Below, one piece after another: positions 52,508 through 62,532 of a stretch of DNA of 64,000 nt. Positions within the stretch are counted from its first letter, which is position 1, and each line of letters begins with the position of its first letter. The position numbers were made by a program, and so were the translations under genes. The notes below the pieces were generated by a model. It did not search any database, was not told the origin of the DNA, and saw only the letters and a program-made list of their open reading frames with translations. The DNA is taken from assembly GCF_007830545.1 (NCBI RefSeq), contig NZ_VLLF01000007.1, positions 248,001-312,000 on the forward strand, in the 5' to 3' direction. This stretch comes from Roseibium hamelinense (lineage in GTDB: Bacteria; Pseudomonadota; Alphaproteobacteria; Rhizobiales; Stappiaceae).

Positions 52508-54190
52508 ATGCGAACAGCGCATTTTAGAAGTGAGTCACGGTTACCTGCGATGGGTTTAGAGGGGAGCGCAAGCGTATATCCTGGGCTGAGTAGTCTCGGC
52601 GACCGCAGACTTGTCGAGCAGCAACTCAAGAAGGTTCTGGAAAGTGAGCTCTTTCGCGATGCCAGTCGCATGTCGCGGTTTCTGGAATACGTCGTTCGCG
52701 CAGCGCTTAACGGAAAGGCCAACGAGATAAAAGGCTATTCGCTGGGCGTTGATGTTTTCGACCGGCCAGCTGATTTTGATCCGGGTTCCGACACCATTGT
52801 CCGTGTTCAGGCCAACAAACTCAGGACGCGGCTAAATCTCTTTTACGCGGGCGAAGGGCGGGATGATCCGGTTCGGATCCATCTGCCAAAAGGAAATTAT
52901 AAACCCGTATTCGAGATCTCATATGATCCCGGTCAAATCGTTTCGGAAAACATTGGAAATAGTATCCAGCAGGATTCGAGATCTGCGATAGCCATCATGC
53001 CGTTTGAAAATCTCAGCGGTGAGCCGGGGCGAGACTGCCTGGCGATAGCTTTTTCAGAGGAAGTCCTAATCGCTCTGTCTCGCTTTCGGGAACTCCGGGT
53101 TCTATCAAGACACGTGACATCCCGTTACCTGGGACAAGCATACGATCCGCGGGAAGTCGGAGCCGAACTTGGTGTTGGCTACCTTATTGAAGGCACGTTC
53201 CAGCAAATTGGAGACCGTGTCAGGGTCACGGTCAATCTCAGCAGCGCAACGACCGGCGATCAGATCTTTTCAGATCGCTATGATCGGGACCTTACAGCCC
53301 AACACCTTTTTGAGATTCAAGAAGATGTAGCAGGAAGGACAGCCGCCAAAATTGCGGAGCCTCACGGCTATATCCACCGCGCCGGTTTACGGCGCCAATC
53401 GGGCACGCAGATCCTGGACGCGTATCAAGCGCAGCTTTTGGCCACAGAATATTGGCGCACGCCGTCCGCGAGCTCGCATAAACGGGTGAGAGCACTTTTG
53501 GAAAATGCGGTCCAAACCGACCCGAACTATGCCGGCGCATGGGGTATGTTGGCGAAAGTATACGGAGACGAGTTTCGAGATGGATATAATCATGACCGCC
53601 CCAAACCGCTCGAGCGCGCCCTAAAGGCTGCTGAGCGCTCAGTACAACTGGACCATTTGAACGAAACCGGCCTCCACGCTCTTTTCCTGACCCATTACAA
53701 CCTACGCAACATGGAACCCTTTGAAGAGGCCGCCCGCCAGGCGTGGGCTGTTAATCCCAACTATCCAGACATGTTGGTCGATTTGTCTGTATGCCGTGCT
53801 TTACAAGGGGAGCTTGAAACGGCCCGGTCATTGATCGTCCGGGCGATAGAACTTTGCCCCAACCCGCCTGGCTATTTTCACGGCGCGACATTTCTGCTGG
53901 AAATCATCGAAGAAAACTATGAATTGGCGCTGGAAGCTGCGCGGAAGGTCGGAAGTTCGATCTGGGTTGAACAAGCATTCTTCGAAGCCTTGACGCTGGT
54001 CATGCTCCAGCGCCACGAAGAGGCACGGGAGCGTTTGGATGATGGCCGCGTCCGGATAGCCGAGGTCGAAACAACGCTACACCGATTGTTCGAGGTCTGG
54101 AATTTCCCTGACTTTTTGAGGCAACGGCTTGTTTTGGCATTCCGTCAGATACCTACTGGTGTGGACAACGATGCTATTGCTAGATGTTGA
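52508..54190 (+). CDS. TolB-like/TPR regulator-type protein (adenylate-cyclase-like, no cyclase domain)
   Basis: Protein of about 560 residues. The N-terminal domain (LVEQQLKKVLESELFRDASR, then IKGYSLGVDVFDRPADFDPG and VRVQANKLRTRL) is a winged-helix-like module found in alphaproteobacterial TPR proteins. Next is a TolB-like beta domain (SAIAIMPFENLSGEPGRDCL ... YLIEGTFQQIGDRVRVTVNL), then TPR-type helices to the C-terminus. Such proteins are often annotated as adenylate cyclases, but no catalytic domain is present. ATG 52508 has GAGG six bases upstream; 52550 is an alternative start. Its role is unknown; it is possibly a regulator. Confidence 0.75.
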   Translation: MRTAHFRSESRLPAMGLEGSASVYPGLSSLGDRRLVEQQLKKVLESELFRDASRMSRFLEYVVRAALNGKANEIKGYSLGVDVFDRPADFDPGSDTIVRVQANKLRTRLNLFYAGEGRDDPVRIHLPKGNYKPVFEISYDPGQIVSENIGNSIQQDSRSAIAIMPFENLSGEPGRDCLAIAFSEEVLIALSRFRELRVLSRHVTSRYLGQAYDPREVGAELGVGYLIEGTFQQIGDRVRVTVNLSSATTGDQIFSDRYDRDLTAQHLFEIQEDVAGRTAAKIAEPHGYIHRAGLRRQSGTQILDAYQAQLLATEYWRTPSASSHKRVRALLENAVQTDPNYAGAWGMLAKVYGDEFRDGYNHDRPKPLERALKAAERSVQLDHLNETGLHALFLTHYNLRNMEPFEEAARQAWAVNPNYPDMLVDLSVCRALQGELETARSLIVRAIELCPNPPGYFHGATFLLEIIEENYELALEAARKVGSSIWVEQAFFEALTLVMLQRHEEARERLDDGRVRIAEVETTLHRLFEVWNFPDFLRQRLVLAFRQIPTGVDNDAIARC

Positions 54191-54333
54191 CTTTCACTGA
54201 GAACTGATCCGGTATTTTCACCTGGCATCAGACCAATGGAATTAGAATACCTCATCCTTGTGCTGGAAACCTAGAGAGTTTGGGCCTGGCCCCGTTAGGG
54301 GGCACGCCGAACGCTGAAATTGAGGAGACTGGA

Positions 54334-54648
54334 ATGATAAAATTCAAATACCTTGCCGGCGGTGCGATTGCATTTGCACTGGGTCTGACCGCACAACCCC
54401 AATTTACCGGTAACTTGGCAGGTGCCGGTGCAATCCTGGCGTTCCCAGTTGCGAAAGCGCAGACAGCCGAACGCAATACGGCCCGTCGGACCGCGCGCAG
54501 AACCTCCCGGCGGACAACTCGTCGCGTGAATTACCGGCAGTCCGTATCGGGGTGCGCACCTTACCAAGCCTACTACAACTGCGGCGGTGTTTACTACGCG
54601 CCCCAGGTGCAGGACGGTGTCACCGTCTATGTTGTTGTCAACCCGTGA
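54334..54648 (+). CDS. Small secreted Arg/Thr-rich protein
   Basis: Unrecognised 104-residue protein. A hydrophobic N-terminal half (MIKFKYLAGGAIAFALGLTA, then GAGAILAFPVAKAQ) looks like a signal peptide or anchor. An extremely basic stretch (TARRTARRTSRRTTRRVNYR) follows, then a short Tyr/Cys/Gly/Val-rich tail (CAPYQAYYNCGGVYYAPQVQ). GAGGAG lies eight bases before the ATG at 54334; an upstream in-frame ATG at 54280 was not used. The basic stretch could bind anionic polymers. It precedes the Cys-rich GLG1-like gene by 17 bases. Confidence 0.7.
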   Translation: MIKFKYLAGGAIAFALGLTAQPQFTGNLAGAGAILAFPVAKAQTAERNTARRTARRTSRRTTRRVNYRQSVSGCAPYQAYYNCGGVYYAPQVQDGVTVYVVVNP

Positions 54649-54665
54649 AGCCAGGAAGACCGGCC

Positions 54666-55097
54666 ATGATGAACTTCGCACTTGGAAAAAACTCCGTTGT
54701 TCTTGCAACTTCGGCATTGCTCCTTGCATCGGCGGCTCAGGCTCAGGGCCCTGTCGTCGGGATGCTTGAAGCATGCGAGCCAGAAATCACCCAGTATTGC
54801 GATGCAGTGTCTCCCGGCGATGGGCGTTTGATGGCGTGCATGTACGCCCACGAAGACAAACTGAGCACCAGCTGCGATGCTGCCATCGTAGATATGGCGG
54901 ACGCTCTTGATTTCCTATTTGCAAATGCGCGCAGCGCGCTTGCTGTCTGTGCGGCCGACATCGAAGCGAACTGCGCTGATGTTGAATTGGGCGGCGGCCG
55001 GGTCATGTCGTGCCTCAAGGACGCCAACGAGAAGATTTCGAGCGACTGTCAAACCCAGGTCGGAGCCTTTGCTCAACAGTTCGGGCTCACAGACTAA
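54666..55097 (+). CDS. Secreted cysteine-rich (GLG1-type repeat) protein
   Basis: Exported protein of 143 residues with a signal peptide (MMNFALGKNSVVLATSALLL, cleavage near AAQAQG) and two cysteine-rich GLG1/Golgi-apparatus-protein repeats: CEPEITQYCDAVSPGDGRLM...C and CAADIEANCADVELGGGRVM...C, each with four cysteines in a fixed pattern that should form disulfides. Function in bacteria is not known. The ATG at 54666 was preferred because the longer frame (from 54552) has no protein character. It probably shares a transcript with the Arg-rich protein. Confidence 0.82.
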   Translation: MMNFALGKNSVVLATSALLLASAAQAQGPVVGMLEACEPEITQYCDAVSPGDGRLMACMYAHEDKLSTSCDAAIVDMADALDFLFANARSALAVCAADIEANCADVELGGGRVMSCLKDANEKISSDCQTQVGAFAQQFGLTD

Positions 55098-55258
55098 GCT
55101 GACACTTGATTTTGCGCGGTCGGTCGGGGGCTCCGCCACCGAACGGCCGCTGGTTTTAAAAAGCCGCTGGCCGACATCACGATACGGTCCAGTTGGCTCT
55201 GTTGAGGAGGCAAATACGCGTTAATCGAAGGCCTCATGGCGATCCCGGTTTCGAGCGC

Positions 55259-56683
55259 TCAGTGCGCGATCATGACATGACGCACGGCCGTATAGTCCTC
55301 TAAGGCATACATCGACATATCCTTACCGTAGCCGGACTGTTTGAGGCCACCGTGAGGCATTTCATTGACTAACATGAAGTGCGTATTCACCCATGTGCAG
55401 CCATATTGAAGTGCCGCGGAAGCTTCCATGGCTTTGCCTATGTCCTTTGTCCAGACAGATGAGGCAAGGCCGTAGGGGCTGTCGTTGGCCCAATCAAGCA
55501 CCGGATCATCATCGCCAAAACGGGTAACCGAAACCACCGGACCAAAGACTTCACGTTGCACAATTTCATCAGATTGGGCCGCACCTGCCACCACCGTTGG
55601 CTGGAAGTAAAAACCGCCGCCGTCAACAACGCCGCCACCAGTTGTGATCTCGATATGGGACTGCTCTGCGGCGCGTTCCACGAAGCTTGCCACACGGTCC
55701 CTTTGGCGGGAGGAAATAAGTGGGGGGATTTCATTCCGGCCGTCGTCAGCGTTGTTAAAGACAATGCTTGCGGCGGCCGACGTCAAATCGGCAACAAATT
55801 TGTCGTAGATTGATGCATGGGTATAGACGCGGCAGGCCGCCGTGCAATCCTGACCTGCATTGTAGTAGCCGAACGCCTTCAGACCTTCGACGGTGCGGGC
55901 AAGGTCAGCGTCTCCATACACAATCACAGGCGCTTTGCCACCAAGCTCCAAATGGGTGCGTTTCACGCCCTTTGACGCGGCCATCAGCACCTTTTTGCCC
56001 GTCGCGACATCGCCGGTGATTGAAATCATATCAACGCCGGAATGGTTCACCAGCGCGTTGCCAACAGACCCGCCTTGACCGGTAATCACGTTCACGACAC
56101 CATCAGGAAGAATGCCCGCTAGAATTTTCGCGAAAGCGAGTGCGGTAAGAGGTGTTTGTTCCGAGGGCTTCATGACCACCGTGTTGCCGCCGGCAAGGGC
56201 AGGCGCCAGTTTCCAGGCCATCATCATGATCGGATAGTTCCAAGGGGCAATAGAGGCAACAACACCAATGGGATCGCGCCGGATCATTGAGGTGTGCCCG
56301 GCCATGTAGCTGCCCGCAATTGGTCCGTGCATGTTGCGCACGGCACCCGCAAAATAGCGGAAGCAGTCCGCGACGGCCGGAATCTCTTCGTTGCGCACTT
56401 CGTTGATGGGCTTGCCGCAGTTGAGCGCTTCCAATTGGGCCAGATTGTCCAGATCTGCTTCGACAGCGTCCGCGATCTTCAAAAGCAGCGCCGACCGTTC
56501 ACTCGGTGTGGTTTTGGCCCAACCCGGCGCGGCGGCGCGGGCGGCAGCCACAGCGCGGTCGATCTGATCGGTGTTCGCTTCTGGCATCTTCAAAAGGGTT
56601 TCACCGGTCCGCGGGTTCAAAACCGCTTCCTCGGTTTCCGTTCCCGCTTCAAATTGGCTTCCGATCAGCATTTCCGTTTGCAT
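55259..56683 (-). CDS. patD: Gamma-aminobutyraldehyde dehydrogenase
   Basis: NAD(P)-dependent aldehyde dehydrogenase of 474 residues. Catalytic Cys280 lies in [10 protein letters not shown], Glu246 in THLELGGK, and NAD-site features are in [20 protein letters not shown]. The [13 protein letters not shown] version is characteristic of YdcW/PatD, which oxidises 4-aminobutyraldehyde to GABA after putrescine deamination. It is last in a five-gene operon with a polyamine-type ABC importer, which supports that substrate. Betaine aldehyde dehydrogenases are close relatives, so the exact aldehyde is inferred. Confidence 0.9.
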   Translation of the reverse strand: MQTEMLIGSQFEAGTETEEAVLNPRTGETLLKMPEANTDQIDRAVAAARAAAPGWAKTTPSERSALLLKIADAVEADLDNLAQLEALNCGKPINEVRNEEIPAVADCFRYFAGAVRNMHGPIAGSYMAGHTSMIRRDPIGVVASIAPWNYPIMMMAWKLAPALAGGNTVVMKPSEQTPLTALAFAKILAGILPDGVVNVITGQGGSVGNALVNHSGVDMISITGDVATGKKVLMAASKGVKRTHLELGGKAPVIVYGDADLARTVEGLKAFGYYNAGQDCTAACRVYTHASIYDKFVADLTSAAASIVFNNADDGRNEIPPLISSRQRDRVASFVERAAEQSHIEITTGGGVVDGGGFYFQPTVVAGAAQSDEIVQREVFGPVVSVTRFGDDDPVLDWANDSPYGLASSVWTKDIGKAMEASAALQYGCTWVNTHFMLVNEMPHGGLKQSGYGKDMSMYALEDYTAVRHVMIAH

Positions 56684-56700
56684 GGGTCTATCTCCCTTTT

Positions 56701-57504
56701 TTATTTACCCTGACCGGCAACCGTCTCTGTTCCGCGGGTCAGGTAGTAGGCGGCAAGAATGGGGATGAAAGTTACGAGAACAACCAGCAGTGCCACCACA
56801 TTGGTAACGGGGCGCTGCCGGGGCCTGACAAGTTCCTCCAGCATCCAGATCGGAAGCGTCTGCTGTTGCCCGGCTGTGAAGGTTGTGACGATGACCTCGT
56901 CAAAGCTAAGAGCGAAGGCAAGCATACCGCCGGCTAGCAAAGCGGTTGCGATATTCGGCATGATGACGAACCGCAGTGTCTGAAAGTAGGTCGCACCCAA
57001 ATCCATAGACGCTTCCACCAGAGAACCGGATGTTCGCCTGAAGCGGGCCACGGCGTTGTTGTAAACAACCACGATGCAGAAAGTCGCGTGCCCCAGCACG
57101 ATTGTCCAGAAGCTGAACGGAATGTCAGCAATGTTGAAGGCAGACCGCAGGGAAATACCTGTGATTATGCCGGGCAGCGCGATCGGCAGGATAACCAGGA
57201 GCGAAATTGTTTCACGCCCGAAGAACTTGAACCGCGCGACGGCTGCCGCACACAGCGTGCCGAGGACCATGGCAATAACCGTCGAAATTGCCGCGACCCG
57301 GAGTGACAAGCCCAAGGCCTCCCACACATCCGGACGGTTCCAAGTGACACCAAACCATTCCAGCGTGAATCCGGGCGGCGGCCATTGATAGGACTTGTCC
57401 TCGGTGGTGAAGGCATAGACAAAAATGAGCAGGATGGGCAGATGCAGGAACAAGAGCCCGCATGTGGCAGTGATTTTCAAACCAAGGGAGGCTTTAGAGT
57501 GCAT
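56701..57504 (-). CDS. Polyamine-type ABC transporter permease (PotC/YdcV-like)
   Basis: Inner-membrane permease of 267 residues with six helices. Starting [20 protein letters not shown], it carries the EAA-loop sequence [20 protein letters not shown] before the fifth helix. It forms the channel with the PotB-like partner, whose 3' end it overlaps by 11 bases. The longer frame (57528) was not used because the ATG at 57504 fits the family N-terminus. Confidence 0.9.
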   Translation of the reverse strand: MHSKASLGLKITATCGLLFLHLPILLIFVYAFTTEDKSYQWPPPGFTLEWFGVTWNRPDVWEALGLSLRVAAISTVIAMVLGTLCAAAVARFKFFGRETISLLVILPIALPGIITGISLRSAFNIADIPFSFWTIVLGHATFCIVVVYNNAVARFRRTSGSLVEASMDLGATYFQTLRFVIMPNIATALLAGGMLAFALSFDEVIVTTFTAGQQQTLPIWMLEELVRPRQRPVTNVVALLVVLVTFIPILAAYYLTRGTETVAGQGK

Positions 57505-58417
57505 CGAAAGCCCCCGCACGTTTGGCAAGTGTCAAGTAGATGCCCATCACAAAAATCGGCACAACAGCGAATGCGGCAGCGAGCGGGATATTTCCGGCTG
57601 TGCCCTGGAATTGATACACCGCCTGACCGATCATCCTTGCCGATGTGCCGACTATTTGCGGAATGATATAGTCGCCCATTGTGAGCGAGAAGGTGAAGAT
57701 CGAGCCTGCGATAATGCCCGGCAAGGCAAGCGGCAGGATTACATGGCGCAACGTTTGGCTGGACGAGGCACCAAGGTCGCCGGAGGCTTCCAACATGCTG
57801 GGCGGTACCCGCTCCAGCGCGGCCTGAACAGGTAGAATCATGAACGGCAACCATACGTAAACAAAAACCAGGAACGTGCCGGTCCAGCTGACAGACAGGG
57901 AGTTGCCTCCGACAACGGGTATGGCCAGATAGGCCTGCAGGATCCAGCTCAAATGCAACGTTTCGAAGAGCCAGTTCAGGATGCCTTCCTTGGCAAGGAT
58001 CAACTTCCACGAGTAGACTTTGACGAGGTAACTCGACCAGAGCGGCAACATGATTCCGAGATAGAAAACGGCCTTCCAACGGCCTTTCGCATAGCGGGCA
58101 GCGTAGTATGCGATTGGAAAAGCTATGATCGCCGATGCAATTGTCACCGCACTTGCCATGACAATCGTCCGGACTAATATGTCGAAGTTAGATGCGCGAA
58201 ACAGTTCTGCATAGGTTTTTAGTGTAAACTCGTACCGTACGAGACCGGTAAATTCGTCGATCGAGAAAAAACTCTGGGCAAGCAGCGCAAACAGCGACCC
58301 CAGGTAAACGATGCCAAGCCACAGCAGCGGAGGGGTCACAAGCAAAAGCAACAGGATCGTAGGCCGCCGCCAGAACGAATCCGAAATTCGCGAAGAAACC
58401 GTTGCCGTTTCAGACAT
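57494..58417 (-). CDS. Polyamine-type ABC transporter permease (PotB/YdcU-like)
   Basis: Permease of 307 residues. The first helix lies at about 20-44 ([20 protein letters not shown]), five more follow, and the EAA loop is [20 protein letters not shown] (about 210-229). It pairs with the following permease. Its start overlaps the end of the ATPase gene by eight bases. Confidence 0.9.
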   Translation of the reverse strand: MSETATVSSRISDSFWRRPTILLLLLVTPPLLWLGIVYLGSLFALLAQSFFSIDEFTGLVRYEFTLKTYAELFRASNFDILVRTIVMASAVTIASAIIAFPIAYYAARYAKGRWKAVFYLGIMLPLWSSYLVKVYSWKLILAKEGILNWLFETLHLSWILQAYLAIPVVGGNSLSVSWTGTFLVFVYVWLPFMILPVQAALERVPPSMLEASGDLGASSSQTLRHVILPLALPGIIAGSIFTFSLTMGDYIIPQIVGTSARMIGQAVYQFQGTAGNIPLAAAFAVVPIFVMGIYLTLAKRAGAFDAL

Positions 58418-59405
58418 GTTCGCCCCTCATCACGTGCAGCGCACCGTCATCCCAGGTCAAATTTACCAATGAGCCCAGATCCGGGACGGCGGCGGTCTTG
58501 GGCAGCAGCACGGACAGACGGACTCCACCGACATCCAGCTCAATCCGGTTGGCGGCTCCCAAAAAAGCGGAACCAATGACATTGCCAATCAATTTGCCAT
58601 CGGTATCGGTCAATCGGATTTGCTCAGGCCGCAAACTGGCCGGCACGCTTTGTCCAGCCAGCTGCTCGACCATGTTCGACGGAAGCACGTTGGAAGAACC
58701 GACAAAGTCCGCCACGAATGGAGTTTCGGGCCGGTCGTAAACATCCTGCGGCGCACCGATCTGTTGAATGTGGCCCCGATCGAAGACCGCCACCCTGTCG
58801 GCCATAGAGAGCGCTTCCCCTTGATCGTGAGTCACAAATATGAAGGTGATACCGAGGCGGCGTTGAAGGGCTTTAAGCTCACTCTGCATTTGCTCGCGGA
58901 GTTTGAGATCTAGCGCGCCTAGCGGCTCATCGAGAAGCAAGACTTTCGGCTTCAGCACCAATGCGCGCGCTAGCGCAACGCGTTGGCGCTGACCGCCCGA
59001 TAGTTCCGACGGTTTTCGGCCCGCAAAACCGCCGAGAGCAACAAGCGACAAGGCTTCCTCAGCCGCCTGATGCCGTGCCGCTTTTTTCTCACCGCGGACC
59101 ATCAATCCGTAGGCTACATTGTCTAGAATATTCAGGTGAGGGAACAGGGCATAGTCTTGAAAGACGGTGTTCACCGGGCGCCGGTAAGGAGGAACCCGGG
59201 TCGCGTCTTCGCCGAAGATCACAACGGCGCCACTGGTTGGTTGTTCAAACCCTGCAATCAGGCGCAAACAAGTGGTCTTGCCAGAGCCCGAGGGGCCGAG
59301 AAGGGCGAAAAACTCGCCCTCCGCGATGTCCAGGTTTACCGCATCAACTGCCCGGACTTGACCAAAATGACGTGATACGGATCGGAGAGATACAGCTGGT
59401 GTCAT
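58410..59405 (-). CDS. Polyamine-type ABC transporter ATPase (PotA/YdcT-like)
   Basis: ATP-binding subunit of 331 residues: Walker A GPSGSGKTT (37-45), Q-loop FQDYALFPHL, signature LSGGQRQRVALARAL, Walker B LLLDEPLGALD, and a C-terminal TOBE domain (SLRPEQIRLTDTD). A TTG at 59474 would extend it by 23 residues and overlap the binding-protein gene; the ATG at 59405, just before the domain, was chosen. Either start is possible. Confidence 0.93.
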   Translation of the reverse strand: MTPAVSLRSVSRHFGQVRAVDAVNLDIAEGEFFALLGPSGSGKTTCLRLIAGFEQPTSGAVVIFGEDATRVPPYRRPVNTVFQDYALFPHLNILDNVAYGLMVRGEKKAARHQAAEEALSLVALGGFAGRKPSELSGGQRQRVALARALVLKPKVLLLDEPLGALDLKLREQMQSELKALQRRLGITFIFVTHDQGEALSMADRVAVFDRGHIQQIGAPQDVYDRPETPFVADFVGSSNVLPSNMVEQLAGQSVPASLRPEQIRLTDTDGKLIGNVIGSAFLGAANRIELDVGGVRLSVLLPKTAAVPDLGSLVNLTWDDGALHVMRGEHV

Positions 59406-59460
59406 ACTTTCCAACGCGGATTGGCGAAGAATGCGATTGTTGCTTGCAACCTGATCTGGC

Positions 59461-60624
59461 CTAGCGTCCACCAATCACTCCAATGTAGTCTGAGACCCAG
59501 CGGTAGTACGGAACACACTCATCCTGGCTTTCACAACGGGTGACAGGTGTCGTCCAAAAACTGACCTTTTCGAAATCATCGAAACCGTTCTTTGTGCAGC
59601 CTTTGGCTGTTTGCATACCGCGCCCGTCGGTGCAGGCCGCCGGAACGGCTGGGTTGGCCCCGAACCAGACGGAAAGATCGGACATCAGGTTTGAGCTCAG
59701 AGTGTGTTCCATCCACATGTAGGCGCAATTCGGGTTTGAACTGTCCACATGCATCATTGTCGTGTCCGCCCAACCCGTGACGCCCTCCTCGGGAATCACA
59801 CTGGCGATCGGCGCGCCGTCGCCTTGCAGCAGGTTGCGTTGGAAAGGCCATGAGCCCGACGCGGCCATGCCCTCGTTCTTGAAGTCATCGATCTGGATAA
59901 AGGCATCGTGCCAGTACCGGCTGACCAGCTTGCGCTGCTCGCGCAGCAAATCGAGTGCTGCTGTATATTGGTCAGCATTCAGCTCGTATGGAGATACGAT
60001 GCCGAGTTCCGGCTTGTGTGTCATCAGATACAAGGCGGCATCGGCGATGTGGATCGGGCCGTCATAGGCTTGAACACGCCCACTGTTGGTCTCGCCGTCC
60101 GGCAGGTTTTGTTCCTCAAAGACCACCGACCATGATTTTGGCGGAGCGTCACCAAACACCTCGGTGTTGTACATCAAGATATTTGGACCCCACATATACG
60201 GCGTGCCGTAATGGGTGCCGTCGACGAAGTGCCAAGGTGCTTCTTTCAAACGGTCATCAATGGTGTCCCAGCTCGGGATCAACGCCGTGTTGATTGGTTG
60301 AACACGCTTACCGGCAACCATTCTAAGGCTGGCATCTCCTGAGGCGGTGACGAGGTCAAAGCCGCCCTCGTTCATCAACGCGACCATCTCGTCAGAGGTG
60401 TTGGCTGTTTTGACTTTGACCATGCAGCCAGTCGTTTCTTCGAACTTGGTGACCCAGTCGAAATCGCCGACCGTCTCCCCGCGTTCAATGTAGCCGGGCC
60501 AGGCAACAATATTCAGCTCGCCTTCGCCCGCGCCAAGCTCGGTCACCATACCTTCGGCAAAAGAAGGCGCAGCGATTGACGCACATACGCTTACAACTGC
60601 GGTTGTTTTTAGTAACTGTTTCAT
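59461..60624 (-). CDS. Polyamine-type periplasmic binding protein (PotD/YdcS-like)
   Basis: Binding protein of 387 residues. It has a signal peptide (MKQLLKTTAVVSVCASIAAP, then SFAEG) and a PotD-like fold (LNIVAWPGYIERGETVGDFD, DLVTASGDASLRMVAGKRVQ, GTPYMWGPNILMYNTEVFGD). It delivers putrescine or a related polyamine to the ABC importer. The ATG at 60624 is chosen over GTG at 60630 because GAGGGTG is spaced for it. It is first gene of the operon 60624-55259. Confidence 0.9.
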   Translation of the reverse strand: MKQLLKTTAVVSVCASIAAPSFAEGMVTELGAGEGELNIVAWPGYIERGETVGDFDWVTKFEETTGCMVKVKTANTSDEMVALMNEGGFDLVTASGDASLRMVAGKRVQPINTALIPSWDTIDDRLKEAPWHFVDGTHYGTPYMWGPNILMYNTEVFGDAPPKSWSVVFEEQNLPDGETNSGRVQAYDGPIHIADAALYLMTHKPELGIVSPYELNADQYTAALDLLREQRKLVSRYWHDAFIQIDDFKNEGMAASGSWPFQRNLLQGDGAPIASVIPEEGVTGWADTTMMHVDSSNPNCAYMWMEHTLSSNLMSDLSVWFGANPAVPAACTDGRGMQTAKGCTKNGFDDFEKVSFWTTPVTRCESQDECVPYYRWVSDYIGVIGGR

Positions 60625-60726
60625 GATCACCCTCTGAGGCTTTTTCTGCTCTGTTGAAAAAATTGAGCCAGCCAGCGTGAATTGGCAAATTCAATATTCA
60701 GTGACGTTCTATCGGAAATTCCGATA

Positions 60727-61635
60727 TCAACGTAGGCGAGGCGCGTGAAAACTCTGAGCGACCGAAATAAAGGCCCTTGTAGTGCCCGAGATGCTCGCGC
60801 CGCGCCGCCAGACCAGGCCCACTTGGACAACTGGCAGCTGACCGGAGACGTCTCGGCTCTCGATCCGCTCGCCTTCAAGTGACCAGGGCCGATATACAAG
60901 ATCGGGCAAAAGTGCGACGCCAGCACCACTGGCGACCAAAGAACGAACGGCCTCAACCGAGCGTGTCTTGAACGCAACGGTCGGTTTTTGGACAAATACA
61001 TCAAGGAGACGCATGGATTCTGCCTGCATTTCGTCCACGTCCAGGAGAATTAGCCGCTCCTCGGCAAGATCCTCGACCGCAATGCTCTGCTTACTGCCAA
61101 GCCGATGCCCAAGCGGTAGCCATAACCTATAAGGCGATACGACGAGGATTTCGGAATGGAGCGCGTGATGGTTTCGAAGATTTGTAACCACCATGATACC
61201 GATGTCGAGTTCGCCACCAACGAGAAGATGCTCCAGGTAATCGCCCGTGTCTTCGATGGCACGGGTGTCAATGTATGGCTGAGCGCGGCGGAACCGCGAC
61301 AACAAGTCTGAAAGCACGTAACCGGCTGTCAGGGATGTAACGCCAAGATTGAGCACTCCGGAAACGGTACTTTCCCGGGAACTGAGGTTGATCTCGGCAT
61401 TCGAAACTTCGGTTAAAATGGCTTTCGCATGCCGAAGAAACACATGACCGTCATGGGTGAGTTCAATGCCGCGTCTCCGCCGTTCGAAGAGCCTGACACC
61501 AAGGCGCGCCTCAAGGTCCTTGATTGCTTCTGTAACCGCACTTTGGGACACAGAGAGTTCGACGGCGGCCCGGCTAATTGTACCGAACTCGGCGGCTCCA
61601 ACAAAGTAGCGGGCTTGTTTCAGCGTAAACGACAT
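60727..61635 (-). CDS. LysR-family transcriptional regulator of the polyamine operon
   Basis: LysR protein of 302 residues. The helix-turn-helix is GTISRAAVELSVSQSAVTEA (about 19-38), followed by a linker helix and effector domain. It lies 100 bases upstream of the binding-protein gene on the same strand, so it probably controls the transporter and dehydrogenase. The ATG at 61635 (MSFTLKQARYFV) is the standard start; the open frame to 61689 adds an unlikely leader. Confidence 0.88.
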   Translation of the reverse strand: MSFTLKQARYFVGAAEFGTISRAAVELSVSQSAVTEAIKDLEARLGVRLFERRRRGIELTHDGHVFLRHAKAILTEVSNAEINLSSRESTVSGVLNLGVTSLTAGYVLSDLLSRFRRAQPYIDTRAIEDTGDYLEHLLVGGELDIGIMVVTNLRNHHALHSEILVVSPYRLWLPLGHRLGSKQSIAVEDLAEERLILLDVDEMQAESMRLLDVFVQKPTVAFKTRSVEAVRSLVASGAGVALLPDLVYRPWSLEGERIESRDVSGQLPVVQVGLVWRRGASISGTTRAFISVAQSFHAPRLR

Positions 61636-62220
61636 GGCAAAGCCAGGGTTTGGGCAAGCGAAGAAAAACGAGTATTGGCCATGGGGCATTCCGGGTTTTT
61701 ACCATGATACTCCGAAGCCGATATTCGTGCCACATGCAGTATTCGACATGTTGGGCGCGGAACAGACATTCGCTGCCCGGTGCACCGATGTCCGCTATGG
61801 GCCGGAACCTCCACCGCAACCAGGGTCGATGAATGTCAGCTATTCGCGATAGGATCGCGTAAGCGGGAAGTCTTTTCACGTTACATATTTGGCATTTTAT
61901 TCACACTGCGGCCGATATCTGACCATCCCTGCTTGCGTCTATCGGTGTTGCGCCGCTTTTGCGGAAATTATTTCCTAATTGGTGGTGTTGCTGGTTTATT
62001 GGAACGCCGTTCGCCCTTGTCACACTTGCTCAATCAAATGAATCGAAATTCTTGGAAACGGCGTGTCTGGCTGAAGCGCTCTTGCCGCTGTCCGAATCGC
62101 AACTCTCAGCGCTTGAATCGAAAAAGCGTAACTTGAAATGCGTCCATCCGATTTACGGGCAACTCGGCGGACGTTGCATGATACTGTTGGCAACGTTTTT
62201 CGGGCTTAAGCTAATTCCTC
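61636..62220. other. 585-base gap without a supported gene
   Basis: AT-richer DNA. The left part carries sequence like the common degenerate alphaproteobacterial intergenic unit (GACATTCGCT ... GATGTCCGCTATGGGCC near 61765-61805). A plus-strand frame at 61959-62270 begins MRKLFPNWWCCWFIGTPFAL and overlaps the XRE gene on the other strand; its composition is ambiguous, and I do not call it. Confidence 0.4.
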
Positions 62221-62445
62221 CTAACGTTCCTGCAATCCAATTCCCCTTGCACCATCCATTAGGAAAGTGATCCCGGCATCCTCAAACGCGCGTTGCAGAT
62301 CACGCAGTGTCCGGTCGTGTGGGACCGTTTTTTCCAACTCAAAACCGGCTATTGCTCGCTTGGATACCAGCGACCTTTTGGCAAGTTCATCCTGAGACCA
62401 GGAGAGCCAGGCTCGGGTGGCGCGGCATTGCTTAGCGTTTATCAT
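62221..62445 (-). CDS. Small XRE-family helix-turn-helix regulator
   Basis: DNA-binding protein of 74 residues: helix-turn-helix RAWLSWSQDELAKRSLVSKR (about 11-30), followed by TLRDLQRAFEDAGITFLMDG, the C-terminal strand typical of short Cro/CI-type regulators next to stress, phage or restriction loci. It is divergent from the gene at 62533, with 87 bases between that hold three ATTGAT motifs. It probably represses itself and the divergent gene. Confidence 0.85.
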   Translation of the reverse strand: MINAKQCRATRAWLSWSQDELAKRSLVSKRAIAGFELEKTVPHDRTLRDLQRAFEDAGITFLMDGARGIGLQER

Positions 62446-62481
62446 TGATTAACCATAATTGATGAATCAGATTGCATTGAT
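62444..62481. promoter_or_regulatory. Three ATTGAT motifs, candidate operator
   Basis: ATTGAT occurs at 62444-62449, 62458-62463 and 62476-62481, in the short region between the XRE gene (first copy touches its start codon) and the divergent gene at 62533. Spacings are 14 and 18 bases. The motif set is a candidate operator for the XRE protein. Confidence 0.45.
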
Positions 62482-62532
62482 GCATTAAAAGTGCGTTTTT
62501 AGTTCTCGTCAGTCAACGAGAGAGGACCACTC

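Noticed and set aside
61959..62270. Plus-strand frame of 103 aa with Trp/Cys-rich start
   Set aside because: It overlaps the XRE gene and sits in AT-rich DNA without a clear Shine-Dalgarno; its composition is ambiguous, so not called.
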